This document shows, piece by piece, positions 27,019 through 35,580 of a stretch of 64,000 bases of DNA. The first letter of the stretch is position 1, and each line of letters opens with the position of its first letter. The position numbers and the translations under genes are program-made. Below the pieces are notes generated by a model. It searched no databases. It was not told where the DNA came from and saw only the letters and a program-made list of their open reading frames with translations. The DNA is from Scytolyngbya sp. HA4215-MV1 (GTDB lineage Bacteria; Cyanobacteriota; Cyanobacteriia; Leptolyngbyales; Leptolyngbyaceae): the NCBI GenBank assembly GCA_019359045.1, contig JAHHIA010000003.1, positions 62,001-126,000 on the forward strand, given 5' to 3'.

Positions 27019-28458
27019 ATGTCCGATCTGATTCTGTTCTGGCACCGTCGAGATCTCCGCATCTCAGACAATCTAGGGCTGGCAGCAGCCCGTCAGCGCA
27101 GTCGCAAAGTGATCGGGGTGTTTTGTCTTGATCCCCATATTCTGCAACGGGATGATGTCGCGCCGGCACGGATTACCTATCTCATGGGGTGTTTGCAAAG
27201 TCTTCAGCAAAGCTATGCCCAGACAAACAGTCAACTGTTGATTTTGCAGGCTCCTCCTTTAGAAGGCATCACGAAACTGGCAACAGCTTTGCTAGTCAAG
27301 GCAGTGTACTGGAACAAAGATGTAGAGCCTTATTCTCGTGATCGCGATCGCGTCATTGCAGCAGCCTTGCGAGAAATAGGGATCGAAGTCTGCACAGTTT
27401 GGGATCAACTTTTGCATGAACCTCAAGCAATTTCTACGGGAAACGGACAGCCCTACACGGTTTACACACCGTTTTGGAAAAACTGGAGCAGTAAACCGAA
27501 AGCACAGCCCGTTGCACCATTTGCCGGAGCGATCGCCCTCACCGAAACCGAACAAAATCTTGCTCAACAGGCAGGGGCGATCGCCTTGCCCACCGCCAAA
27601 GCTTTGGGATTTATCTGGCACAATCCTTTATTTCTGGAGCCAGGCGAACAGGTTGCCCAAGAACGACTGACTGAATTTTGCGATCGGGCGATCGCAAACT
27701 ACCAAGAACAGCGTAACCTCCCGTTTCAAACCGAAGGCACTTCCCATCTCAGCCCTGCCCTCAAGTTTGGCGTAATTGGCATTCGCACCGTTTGGGCTGC
27801 GACAGTGACTGCGCTGGAGCAAAGCCGCAGTGAGGAAGCGCAAGACAGCATCCGCGTCTGGCGGCAAGAATTGGCATGGCGTGAGTTTTATCAGCATGTT
27901 TTGTACTTTTACCCGGAATTGGCAGAGGGTGCCTATCGCCAGCCGTTCAAAACCTTTCCCTGGGATAATCGCGCCGAACACTTTGAAGCCTGGTGTACGG
28001 GGAGAACAGGCTACCCGATCGTCGATGCAGCAATGCGCCAGTTGAATGAACTCGGCTGGATGCACAACCGCTGCCGCATGATTGTCGCCAGTTTCCTCAC
28101 CAAAGACCTGATGATTGATTGGCGCTGGGGTGAGAAATATTTTATGCAAAATTTAATTGATGGAGATCTGGCTGCCAACAATGGGGGTTGGCAATGGAGC
28201 GCTTCTAGTGGCATGGACCCCAAGCCCCTGAGGATTTTTAACCCAGCAAGTCAAGCTCAAAAATTTGATTCTGAAGCGGAATACATACGAGGGTGGTTGC
28301 CTGAATTACGGAGTGTTGAAACAGAAGCTCTGGTCACAGGTAAGATTGCGCCTGACGATCGCGATCGATGTGACTATCCCGCTCCCATTGTGGATCACCA
28401 ACAACAACAACGTCTATTTAAAGAACGCTATCAGCGACAAAAAGCAAAAGAACGTTAG
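27019..28458 (+). CDS. phr: Deoxyribodipyrimidine photolyase (class I CPD photolyase)
   Basis: 479 residues. It repairs cyclobutane pyrimidine dimers with blue light. The N-terminal alpha/beta domain (LILFWHRRDLRISDNLGL, VYWNKDVEPYSRDRD) binds the antenna cofactor. The FAD-binding helical domain has LSPALKFGVIGIRTVW, VWRQELAWREFYQHVLYFYPEL, TGYPIVDAAMRQLNELGWMHNRCRMIVASFL, and DGDLAANNGGWQWSASSGMD. These match class I (8-HDF or MTHF type) CPD photolyases; a (6-4) enzyme or cryptochrome is less likely. It starts at the ATG at 27019 and converges with argZ. Confidence 0.95.
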   Translation: MSDLILFWHRRDLRISDNLGLAAARQRSRKVIGVFCLDPHILQRDDVAPARITYLMGCLQSLQQSYAQTNSQLLILQAPPLEGITKLATALLVKAVYWNKDVEPYSRDRDRVIAAALREIGIEVCTVWDQLLHEPQAISTGNGQPYTVYTPFWKNWSSKPKAQPVAPFAGAIALTETEQNLAQQAGAIALPTAKALGFIWHNPLFLEPGEQVAQERLTEFCDRAIANYQEQRNLPFQTEGTSHLSPALKFGVIGIRTVWAATVTALEQSRSEEAQDSIRVWRQELAWREFYQHVLYFYPELAEGAYRQPFKTFPWDNRAEHFEAWCTGRTGYPIVDAAMRQLNELGWMHNRCRMIVASFLTKDLMIDWRWGEKYFMQNLIDGDLAANNGGWQWSASSGMDPKPLRIFNPASQAQKFDSEAEYIRGWLPELRSVETEALVTGKIAPDDRDRCDYPAPIVDHQQQQRLFKERYQRQKAKER

Positions 28459-28490
28459 TTAGTGTTTGCTGCTGAGCAAGGAGATGACAG

Positions 28491-28532
28491 ATAAAAAAGA
28501 ACTCCAATGACTGTGAAAGAAATTGGAGTTCT
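28491..28532 (-). terminator. Terminator of argZ (minus strand)
   Basis: AGAACTCCAAT (28498-28508) pairs with ATTGGAGTTCT (28522-28532). On the minus strand the stem is followed by TTTTTTAT (complement of 28491-28497). It is 33 bases past the argZ stop. Confidence 0.88.
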
Positions 28533-28565
28533 GAAGTCAATCAGCAGTCAGAATTTTGTCGTCAG

Positions 28566-30680
28566 TTAAGCGATTTGGGCAAGCTGATAAGGACTGGTCA
28601 ATTTGCCTAACTGTTGCACCAGTAAACTGAGGAACAACCCCACATCCGTAACCACTCCCACCGACTCCACCGAGCCACGATCGCTCAGCTTGGTCACCAC
28701 CGCTGGATTGATATCGACACACACCATCTTTACACCTGCCGGAGTCATGTTGCCGACCCCGATCGAGTGCAGCATCGAAGACAGCATCAGGATGAGATCG
28801 GCTCCTTGAATCAGGTTGGCATAATCCTGTTGTGCTTTGATTAAATCCATCTGCGTGTCGGGTAAGGGACCATCATCCCGAATCGAGCCAGCTAGGGAAA
28901 AGGGAATTTGGTGCTTAACGCATTCATAAAAGACGCCCTGGTTAACCACGCCTGCTTCTACAGCTTTGGCAATGCTGCCATAGCGCCGAACCGTGTTAAT
29001 CACCTTTAAGTGGTGGCGATGTCCACCGCGCACAGACACTCCTCGCTTCATATCAACTCCCAGTGAAGTGCCCAGCATGGCTTGCTCCATATCATGCACC
29101 GCGATCGCATTTCCCCCTAGCAATGCCTGGACATAGCCTTCGCGGATCAGGTGAGACAAGTGTTCGCCACCGCCCGTATGAATCACTACGGGACCCGCAG
29201 TCACCACGACTTTGCCACCCTGATCGCGGATCTGGCGCATTTCCCAGGCAATTTGTTCGACCACAAGTTCGACGCGCCGTTCGCTCGAAACGCCCGCCCC
29301 CATGAAGCCAAACTCTTGAGAATTGCGTTGTTCGCGCGATTCTACTTTTCGCACGGTGCGGATACCTTCAACCCCAACCACGACCCGATCTCCCACTTGT
29401 AAATCGCGTAAGAGTTTACAACGAGTTGCTACACCCGTAGTCGTTGAGCTGACCACGATCGCCGCATCCATCCGTTGTCCCTGCACCTGTACCCACTCGT
29501 CGTTTACACGCACCTCGGTAGGATAGATCGTGGTAACGTAAAAATCATCGGGAGACACGCCTGCCAAAACAACTGGCTCGGTATGGGCATCGCACACCTC
29601 TTGAGGGGGCGGCAGCGCACCCAAGTCAATCAACTGACTCATGATACTTTCCATCACTTCGTGCGATGGGGCTGTCACTTTCACATCGGCGACGGATGTA
29701 CTTTGCCGCTGCTCACCTAGATGGAAATTCAGCACTTGGAAGCTGCCACCGCCTTCTACAACCAGATCCAGGGCGCGATTAATGATGCCTGCATCCAGCA
29801 GATGGCCTTCCAGGCGGATGATACGGCTTTCGACGGTTGCTGTGGCATGAACTTCAGTACGGATCGGTTCAGTGACTCGGAGGGTCAGGCACTTGGCAGC
29901 TCCGCCCGCCTTTAAGAACTCCGTAAGTGGGGTTTCAATCACCTGAAACCCTAGCCCCGTCAGGCGTTGCTTCAGTTCCTGACTAGCTTTATTCATCACG
30001 ACAATGTGCTCAATATTTACCGCATTACAGGCAAAATTGACGGCGTCGGCTTCGGTGATCGCAATCCGCTTGGCTTCTGGCACCCGCATCTCAATCAGGC
30101 GATTGGAGTAGGAATCGAAAGCGGGGGGATAGTAGAGCAAATAACCGCCACTCAAGGGACAGAAGCAAGTATCCAGGTGATAAAAGCGATCGTCCATTAA
30201 CCGCAAAGACAACACTTCAATATCGAGCCACTTGGCAATCAGGGGATGGGAGTCCAATTCTGAGCGGAACCCATACCCTGCCCAAAGCCAGCGTCCTTCG
30301 CGATCGAGTAACGCATCACCTGCCCCTTCAAAAGGTAAGTCTTTGGGCAATTCATGCACAGTGTAACCCTGTTGCAAAAACCATTCGTTGAAGAACGGTT
30401 CTTCTCCCTGCCGTTCTTTGTGATAGAAGCGACTGAGGACAACTGTGTCTCCTAACACCAGTCCAGCATTGGCTGTAAACACCATGTCTGGCACACCCTT
30501 GTGAGGTGTGACCAATTCCACCACTGCATGTTCTTTGAGGACATGGAACAGCTTTTGCCACTGCTCCACTGCGCGATCGCGAGAGGATTTGTGTACGTTT
30601 CCTTCCATCCAAGGATTAATCACATAATCCACGTCATAGTGGTCAGGCGCACACATGAGAAAACGAATGGCGGCAGTCAT
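28566..30680 (-). CDS. argZ: Bifunctional arginine dihydrolase / ornithine cyclodeaminase (ArgZ/AgrE)
   Basis: 704 residues. The N-terminal half is a guanidino-group-modifying domain that turns arginine into ornithine, CO2 and two ammonia. The C-terminal half is the LOR/SDH-type ornithine cyclodeaminase domain that yields proline (established for Anabaena AgrE). Asn71 (FTANAGL), His168 (FYHLDTCF) and Cys264 (AAKCLTLR) sit at the positions described for Synechocystis ArgZ, from memory. The C-terminal NAD-binding region includes GGEHLSHLIREGYVQALLGGNAIAVHDMEQAMLGTSLG. It mobilises nitrogen from arginine or cyanophycin. It is preceded by a long leader (448 bases) with two hairpins. Confidence 0.95.
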   Translation of the reverse strand: MTAAIRFLMCAPDHYDVDYVINPWMEGNVHKSSRDRAVEQWQKLFHVLKEHAVVELVTPHKGVPDMVFTANAGLVLGDTVVLSRFYHKERQGEEPFFNEWFLQQGYTVHELPKDLPFEGAGDALLDREGRWLWAGYGFRSELDSHPLIAKWLDIEVLSLRLMDDRFYHLDTCFCPLSGGYLLYYPPAFDSYSNRLIEMRVPEAKRIAITEADAVNFACNAVNIEHIVVMNKASQELKQRLTGLGFQVIETPLTEFLKAGGAAKCLTLRVTEPIRTEVHATATVESRIIRLEGHLLDAGIINRALDLVVEGGGSFQVLNFHLGEQRQSTSVADVKVTAPSHEVMESIMSQLIDLGALPPPQEVCDAHTEPVVLAGVSPDDFYVTTIYPTEVRVNDEWVQVQGQRMDAAIVVSSTTTGVATRCKLLRDLQVGDRVVVGVEGIRTVRKVESREQRNSQEFGFMGAGVSSERRVELVVEQIAWEMRQIRDQGGKVVVTAGPVVIHTGGGEHLSHLIREGYVQALLGGNAIAVHDMEQAMLGTSLGVDMKRGVSVRGGHRHHLKVINTVRRYGSIAKAVEAGVVNQGVFYECVKHQIPFSLAGSIRDDGPLPDTQMDLIKAQQDYANLIQGADLILMLSSMLHSIGVGNMTPAGVKMVCVDINPAVVTKLSDRGSVESVGVVTDVGLFLSLLVQQLGKLTSPYQLAQIA

Positions 30681-31128
30681 GGGAAGAACCTAATGAAATG
30701 AGGTAGACGCAATTAAGAAAGAGAAAAATTAAACAGAAAAACAGGCGCACAAACAACAGTCGAAATGTAAATTGAGGTCGTTTGAGTGACTCAGTTTTTG
30801 TCCAACACCCAGGACTGAATTCTGCCCAATGAAGCAGGTTGTTCACAGAATTTTTTCGAATAAATATCCGATCAGACCACTGGTACAAACACTTTTTGTG
30901 AGAGGAACTTTCCCACTAGCTAGCTGTCAGAAACTCTGGGGAATTTAAACTTACTCTGAAATGGCGCTTTCTGTGGCATCGAAATGTCAGGGATTGATGA
31001 AGGTCAGCGCTTGCAGCCATCCCTGTAGAGTGTAGTATCCTCACTCTCGTTGGTCTAACCTGAATTTGATTCAATTCAAGGCTAACCCGTTAAGAAAGAC
31101 TTTTGCCTGAAATGATTAAAAACTCTCT
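30681..31128. other. Leader region of argZ, no gene
   Basis: 448 bases between the nuclease stop and the argZ start, both on the minus strand. It holds two adjacent hairpins at 30988-31047. No GTA-N8-TAC (NtcA) site was found on inspection. The remainder is AT-rich. Confidence 0.5.
30988..31047 (-). other. Two adjacent stem-loops upstream of argZ (candidate RNA element)
   Basis: CAGGGAT (30988-30994) pairs with ATCCCTG (31019-31025); AGAGTG (31027-31032) pairs with CACTCT (31042-31047). On the minus strand they would lie about 310-365 bases before the argZ start codon. They might instead be the 3' end of the upstream nuclease transcript's region. No riboswitch class was recognised. Confidence 0.35.
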
Positions 31129-32004
31129 CTACAACGCGACCTCCTGAATTTCTGCAAGCAGGGGAATCGTCTCCTGACCTCCTGCAGAGGCATTCTCTTC
31201 TTTTCTTTGGCAGCGCCAAGCAAAGGAACAGCTCTGGCATACCCCTTTCGCGACTGGCACTTGAGGCAGCGGAACGCCCTGTTGATACTCATAGAGCCAC
31301 TGTGCCAGATGACTAAGCAAATGCGTTAAATCCTGGCGGGTTTGTTCGTGTTGTGTAGCACTATAGGGAAAATTAAGACTTTGGGGTTCAAGATTAGAGA
31401 CCCAATCGTTTTGAGCCTGCCCCCCTTGAGCTGGCTCCCCGTGAGCCTGAAAGAACCAATACGTCATCGAGATTTGCTCTGGCAAGTAATCGCTGGTTTC
31501 TGCCAGAACAAAAGGATAAAGCCGCGTTTGCCAGTCTTGTTGCAGCCATTGCCCATTCTGGGGGCGCGGATAAGTTTTCCAGTCTAAAATGCGCGCCTGG
31601 TGCTCACCCCAGATCAACAAATCGTAGACGACGACCAGAAGATAGTTTTGAGTAGCAGGTACGCCATTGGCTTGTTCCCAAGGCACTGAGAATTCGAGAC
31701 TGAGTGGGTATTCACTCTGCCGCATCGTAATGCAATTCTCTTTTAGATCAAGCGACAAAATTCGCTCAGCCGATTGGGCAAAGGCGGTGTACCAACCTTG
31801 TAATTGCGGATCTGCTTGCAGCAAAGGGGCGATCGGTAAGTCCAATTCTCGTTGCTGCATCAACTGGTGAAAGCGGCTCCCTGCCAGCAGACGTTCTTGC
31901 TGCTCTGGTGTGGTTAAGATGCCTAGCTGTTCCAGGTAGGTATGCTGGAATTTACGGGGGCAAGTTTCCAGTAAGTTTAACTGTCCTTGAGAGAGTTGCA
32001 GCAT
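31129..32004 (-). CDS. PD-(D/E)XK nuclease-family protein with iron-sulfur-type cysteines
   Basis: 291 residues from the ATG at 32004; a TTG at 32025 is also in frame. The core motif is GEHQARILDWKTYPRP, the (D/E)xK part of RecB/Cas4-like nucleases. One Cys lies near the N-terminus (LLETCPRKFQHTYLE) and three at the C-terminus (CQSCSFAWRC, C-x2-C-x5-C). This is the arrangement that holds a 4Fe-4S cluster in AddB and Cas4 nucleases. It has no helicase domain and no neighbouring CRISPR or recombination gene, so it may work alone in DNA repair. The function is inferred from the fold. Confidence 0.82.
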   Translation of the reverse strand: MLQLSQGQLNLLETCPRKFQHTYLEQLGILTTPEQQERLLAGSRFHQLMQQRELDLPIAPLLQADPQLQGWYTAFAQSAERILSLDLKENCITMRQSEYPLSLEFSVPWEQANGVPATQNYLLVVVYDLLIWGEHQARILDWKTYPRPQNGQWLQQDWQTRLYPFVLAETSDYLPEQISMTYWFFQAHGEPAQGGQAQNDWVSNLEPQSLNFPYSATQHEQTRQDLTHLLSHLAQWLYEYQQGVPLPQVPVAKGVCQSCSFAWRCQRKEENASAGGQETIPLLAEIQEVAL

Positions 32005-32115
32005 TTGGTATGGGCATTGCTTCAAAAATATCTGTCAGGCAATCTCAATAATTCAATTGGTTGAATTTAGGCTGGCGATCCTATTAACTATTCTGTATTG
32101 CAGAGAGGAAAAAGG

Positions 32116-32319
32116 ATGCAAATACCGATAGACAACCCAGAATTGCTCATAGGGCTTCTTTTGATCATCATTTCGGTTGTTGGTTTGGTGGGTGGCAATG
32201 TCGTTTTGGGTTCATTTACCCTAAATCTGGCAAGCGCAAAAGGTGTCGCTTACGCATTTCTTTTAGCGGTTGGAGGATTAGGAATCGTCATGATATTGAA
32301 AGAGCTATTTAGTAACTAA
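32116..32319 (+). CDS. Small two-helix membrane protein, unknown
   Basis: 67 residues from the ATG at 32116, preceded by GAGGAAAAAGG. Two hydrophobic segments: LLIGLLLIIISVVGLVGGNVVLG and, after a short turn, VAYAFLLAVGGLGIVMIL. Between them is a short polar turn (NLASAKG), and the chain ends KELFSN. No family was recognised. The good ribosome site and membrane pattern argue that it is a real gene. It lies between the nuclease (divergent) and the fibrillin gene (convergent). Confidence 0.6.
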   Translation: MQIPIDNPELLIGLLLIIISVVGLVGGNVVLGSFTLNLASAKGVAYAFLLAVGGLGIVMILKELFSN

Positions 32320-32385
32320 TTGTGTGATCGAGGGAATTTGCCATCCCCAATTTGAGCCGAGCAGCCAAAAGAACGCTCAACTGCG

Positions 32386-32991
32386 TCACACTTTGGTTAG
32401 GACAAAAACACTGCCTTCGTTGCCTCGACCAATTCTGAGGTCTCGGTCGAGATAGGTGATGTCTAGCCAACCCAGTTGCTCTCGATTTTGGAGATTGAAA
32501 TCGATCGCCATGAATCTTTGTCCCGATTCAATCTGCTGAATATAACCTTGGGGCGATTGGTAGTTGATCAGGCGACTGAGACCCAGAATCGATCGCTCAA
32601 ACTTGACATTGACTCGGCGTTCTGAAACAGGAGTAAAACTCGCTGCCACACTCACAATTCCTTCTAGGAAAGGCAATCCATAAACTTCAGCAATGTTATA
32701 AACGCGGCTGTTTTTAACGCGAATGGATTGATAGACCTGCCCCAGTTTGAGGAGTGGAAACTGATCGATGCCTAAGATGCCTTTGCTGGTGGTGTAGATG
32801 AGCCGCCAGTCTCCATCCAGCAGTTCGACTGCCTCAATCGGGCGGGGCGTCGGGTTGCGGTCTTCCAGTTGAGCGATCGCTGCCAAAATTGCCTGCTTGT
32901 CTAATTCAGTGGCTAATAGCCCTCGATTCTTGCCTGAGACCGATTCCAATAAGCCGGCTTTCCCGATCATCTGATAAGTCTCCGTATGCAT
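32386..32991 (-). CDS. PAP/fibrillin-family protein
   Basis: 201 residues. It matches plastid-lipid-associated protein/fibrillin: a helical N-terminus (KQAILAAIAQLEDRNPTPRP), then the lipocalin-like core beginning ELLDGDWRLIYTTSKGILGIDQFPLL. It continues with GQVYQSIRVKNSRVYNIAEV and ends YLDRDLRIGRGNEGSVFVLTK. In plants and cyanobacteria these proteins associate with thylakoid lipids or plastoglobules and help in photoprotection; the exact ligand is unknown. It is divergent from the DUF3134 gene. Confidence 0.93.
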   Translation of the reverse strand: MHTETYQMIGKAGLLESVSGKNRGLLATELDKQAILAAIAQLEDRNPTPRPIEAVELLDGDWRLIYTTSKGILGIDQFPLLKLGQVYQSIRVKNSRVYNIAEVYGLPFLEGIVSVAASFTPVSERRVNVKFERSILGLSRLINYQSPQGYIQQIESGQRFMAIDFNLQNREQLGWLDITYLDRDLRIGRGNEGSVFVLTKV

Positions 32992-33172
32992 GTAGAGGGA
33001 TTTCTGGAATGGATTCGAATACGCTTATTAACGAACAAAACCGTATCAAGCGCTTGATCGACAAAATCGATGCACTTTTAGTTTCTCCAAATTCTTGCTT
33101 CAGTGGTAAACTTTTGGGTGTTTATTTCATAAGATATGGCTAAAATAAGCAATCACTAACTCATGATTCGGT

Positions 33173-33412
33173 ATGGTATACAATCCTTCTCTCCGTCAAG
33201 AACCGCGTAGTAAACCCGCAGCTGTAATTCCAACGAAGCCGGAATCCTCACTTTTGGACTGGTTAGAGAGTTCAGGACGCTTGCTCGCAAGAGACTCTCA
33301 AGATTTCGATTATTCCGATGAAGAAGAAGAAATTTCGGAACTGATGGCCGGCGACGATGGCTCCTTTGATGTCGATGATGACGACGATGATGACCTGGAG
33401 TTAGATGATTAG
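33173..33412 (+). CDS. DUF3134-family small acidic protein
   Basis: 79 residues. The N-terminus VYNPSLRQEPRSKPAAVIP followed by SSLLDWLESSGRLLARD is the conserved part of the cyanobacterial DUF3134 family. The last 35 or so residues are very acidic, with runs of Asp and Glu. The function is unknown. Cytoplasmic, no signal or membrane segment. It is followed 171 bases later by mraY on the same strand. Confidence 0.85.
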   Translation: MVYNPSLRQEPRSKPAAVIPTKPESSLLDWLESSGRLLARDSQDFDYSDEEEEISELMAGDDGSFDVDDDDDDDLELDD

Positions 33413-33583
33413 GAATCAGAGAGTCATAAGCTCTGATTAGACGCCTAGGAGAAACTGAGCAAAAATGCTTATCACTAACCATTTAAGATCAACAACACTC
33501 AGTGATAAAGTTTTGTTTAGAGTTATCCCGAAAGCAAGTTAGAGCTTGTGAAATCACGGTGTGTGGAGTGAAGTGAGGCTTTT

Positions 33584-34675
33584 GTGGACGCTAAGTTATT
33601 CTCTGATAGGTCTATTAATCTTTCGGGTAAAGGATTATCAATTCTTTTGGCAGCTGGGCTACTACTAGTTGCGTTTTTATTGGATCTTCAGGCTGGTCGT
33701 TCTTTGTTTCAAGGAATGCTATTGCCCTTAGGAGTGTGTGCCGCCTTGACGGCTGCAGTCGGTTCCTGGGCGGTTCCAGCATTGCGAGCACTCAAAGCAG
33801 GCCAAATCATTCGAGAAGATGGTCCTCAGGCTCATTTGAAAAAGGCTGGAACGCCGACGATGGGTGGGGTTTTCTTCATCCCCGTAGCGGTTTTGATTGC
33901 GGTGCTTTGGTCGGGGTTTGACCCCAATGTGATTGCTGTCTCTGCCCTAACGCTTTCTTATGCTGCGATCGGGCTGTTAGATGATTGGCAGATTATTCGG
34001 CGTAAGTCGAATAAGGGGATCTCTCCCCGCATGAAGTTATCATTACAGGTTTTGTTTGGAGCACTTTTTTGCTTGTGGATGGCTCAAAATGAAACGCTCA
34101 GTTTCGACAAATTGGTTCTGCCGTTTGGCTGGGTTCTTCCTCTAGGCTTCTTGTTTTTGCCGATCGCTCTTTTTTCACTCGTCGCTGAAAGCAATGCCAC
34201 CAACCTAACTGATGGGTTGGATGGTTTAGCAGGAGGAACCGTGGCGATTTCCCTATTGGGTCTATCTGCCCTGGTCGCGCCTACTTCACCTAGTTTGATG
34301 ATTTTTTGTGCCTGTCTGAGTGGCAGTTGTCTGGGTTTCTTGTCGCATAACCGTCATCCTGCTCGCGTGTTTATGGGTGACACGGGAGCGTTGGCGCTAG
34401 GAGGTGCGCTCGCTGCGGTTGCTTTGCTAACACAGAATTTGTTTGCTTTGTTAATTTTGAGTGGCTTATTTTTAGTTGAGACGCTATCGGTAATGGCTCA
34501 GGTAAGCTACTACAAAGCGACCAAAGGCTCTGATGGGATTGGTAGACGATTATTTAAAATGTCACCATTCCACAACCATCTAGAACTGTCTGGTTGGTCA
34601 GAAATCCAAATTGTCGGCACTTTTTATTTGGTTGGTTTATTTCTGGTATTTTTCTGCTTAGCGATTTACGCATAA
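33584..34675 (+). CDS. mraY: Phospho-N-acetylmuramoyl-pentapeptide transferase
   Basis: 363 residues with about ten membrane helices. It moves phospho-MurNAc-pentapeptide to undecaprenyl phosphate, making lipid I for peptidoglycan. Conserved motifs are LKKAGTPTMGGVFF, the catalytic DD in AIGLLDDWQIIRRKSNKG, ATNLTDGLDGLAGG, and FMGDTGALALGGAL. The C-terminal SPFHNHLELSGWSE follows. The GTG start at 33584 has GAGG six bases upstream. It is not in a dcw cluster, as is common in cyanobacteria. A terminator follows at 34715. Confidence 0.96.
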   Translation: MDAKLFSDRSINLSGKGLSILLAAGLLLVAFLLDLQAGRSLFQGMLLPLGVCAALTAAVGSWAVPALRALKAGQIIREDGPQAHLKKAGTPTMGGVFFIPVAVLIAVLWSGFDPNVIAVSALTLSYAAIGLLDDWQIIRRKSNKGISPRMKLSLQVLFGALFCLWMAQNETLSFDKLVLPFGWVLPLGFLFLPIALFSLVAESNATNLTDGLDGLAGGTVAISLLGLSALVAPTSPSLMIFCACLSGSCLGFLSHNRHPARVFMGDTGALALGGALAAVALLTQNLFALLILSGLFLVETLSVMAQVSYYKATKGSDGIGRRLFKMSPFHNHLELSGWSEIQIVGTFYLVGLFLVFFCLAIYA

Positions 34676-34714
34676 GATTGATGCTTCTTGATTTGAAGCA
34701 AGAATTGATGGGTT

Positions 34715-34751
34715 GAGCGCGTTAAGAACTTCGTTAACGCGCTCTATTTTT
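34715..34751 (+). terminator. Rho-independent terminator of mraY
   Basis: GAGCGCGTTAA (34715-34725) pairs with TTAACGCGCTC (34734-34744) around an eight-base loop. TATTTTT follows. Confidence 0.88.
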
Positions 34752-34870
34752 GGGATGATGCTGAGCCTATCGAAGCTGAGCAGTTGAGCCTGAAGAATAT
34801 CGGTATACATTCGGAAGCCCTTAATTATAAGGACGTAAGGAGACCCAACTTCGAATGCTTCATTTCCCGG

Positions 34871-35416
34871 TCACCACCATTTTCCAGTTTGTAAAAACCA
34901 ACGAGTTTGTTTACGTGGCTCTAAAGAAGTAGGTTTTCCACGCAGCAATAGCCAAGTGATTTGATCGACTTTGCCATCGACCTTGAGTTTGCAAGATTGC
35001 TGAAAATCCAAGATCGCCTCATGCGTCTGAGCACAAAAAATGCCATTGCGCGGCACTTGATAACCATTAATTTGCAGCAGCCCCTGCAACTGATTCACAT
35101 CAGCCCCAGTATGTCCTTGTTTCAACACTCGACTGCCAGCTTGTATTGTTGTCTTCAAGATCATCCAAAGCCGGGGTCTCACAATGCCATCAATTCGCAA
35201 TTGATGCTGCCGCTGTAGCGACTTCACTGCGGCTTCGGTAATGAAGCCAAAGTCACCATCAATTCTCATCTTAAAACCATGGGCATTGAGTAGCTCTTGC
35301 AACTCAGCAACAGCAGGTTTGCGATCCCAAGGGTGCAAGACGGGTCCAGACAGCGCAGATTCTTCACCCTCATGAGTAAATTCTGGATTGGTGTGCATAA
35401 ACACCTTGATTGCCAC
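34871..35416 (-). CDS. Peptidoglycan-binding protein with two PG_binding_1 domains
   Basis: 181 residues from the GTG at 35416 (an ATG lies six codons later). It has two copies of the peptidoglycan-binding repeat. The first runs at about 35-95 (VAELQELLNAHGFKMRIDGDFGFITEAAVKSLQRQHQLRIDGIV); the second at about 97-160 (GADVNQLQGLLQINGYQVPRNGIFCAQTHEAILDFQQSCKLKVDGKV). No catalytic domain and no clear signal peptide are visible. It could bind cell wall if exported by another route. It converges with mraY. Confidence 0.9.
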   Translation of the reverse strand: MAIKVFMHTNPEFTHEGEESALSGPVLHPWDRKPAVAELQELLNAHGFKMRIDGDFGFITEAAVKSLQRQHQLRIDGIVRPRLWMILKTTIQAGSRVLKQGHTGADVNQLQGLLQINGYQVPRNGIFCAQTHEAILDFQQSCKLKVDGKVDQITWLLLRGKPTSLEPRKQTRWFLQTGKWW

Positions 35417-35580
35417 GTCCAGCGCAGAACAGCTCTACATTGACAGGACTATCCTACAGCAGTTTTACAAAGCTTCTCGTGCATTTACCCAGGAAGTAAC
35501 CGATTTTAGATAACAGATTTTTGGGGATCACCGGAATCTGATTCCAAGGTCTATACCCTATCCCAACGGACTGCCCCTTG

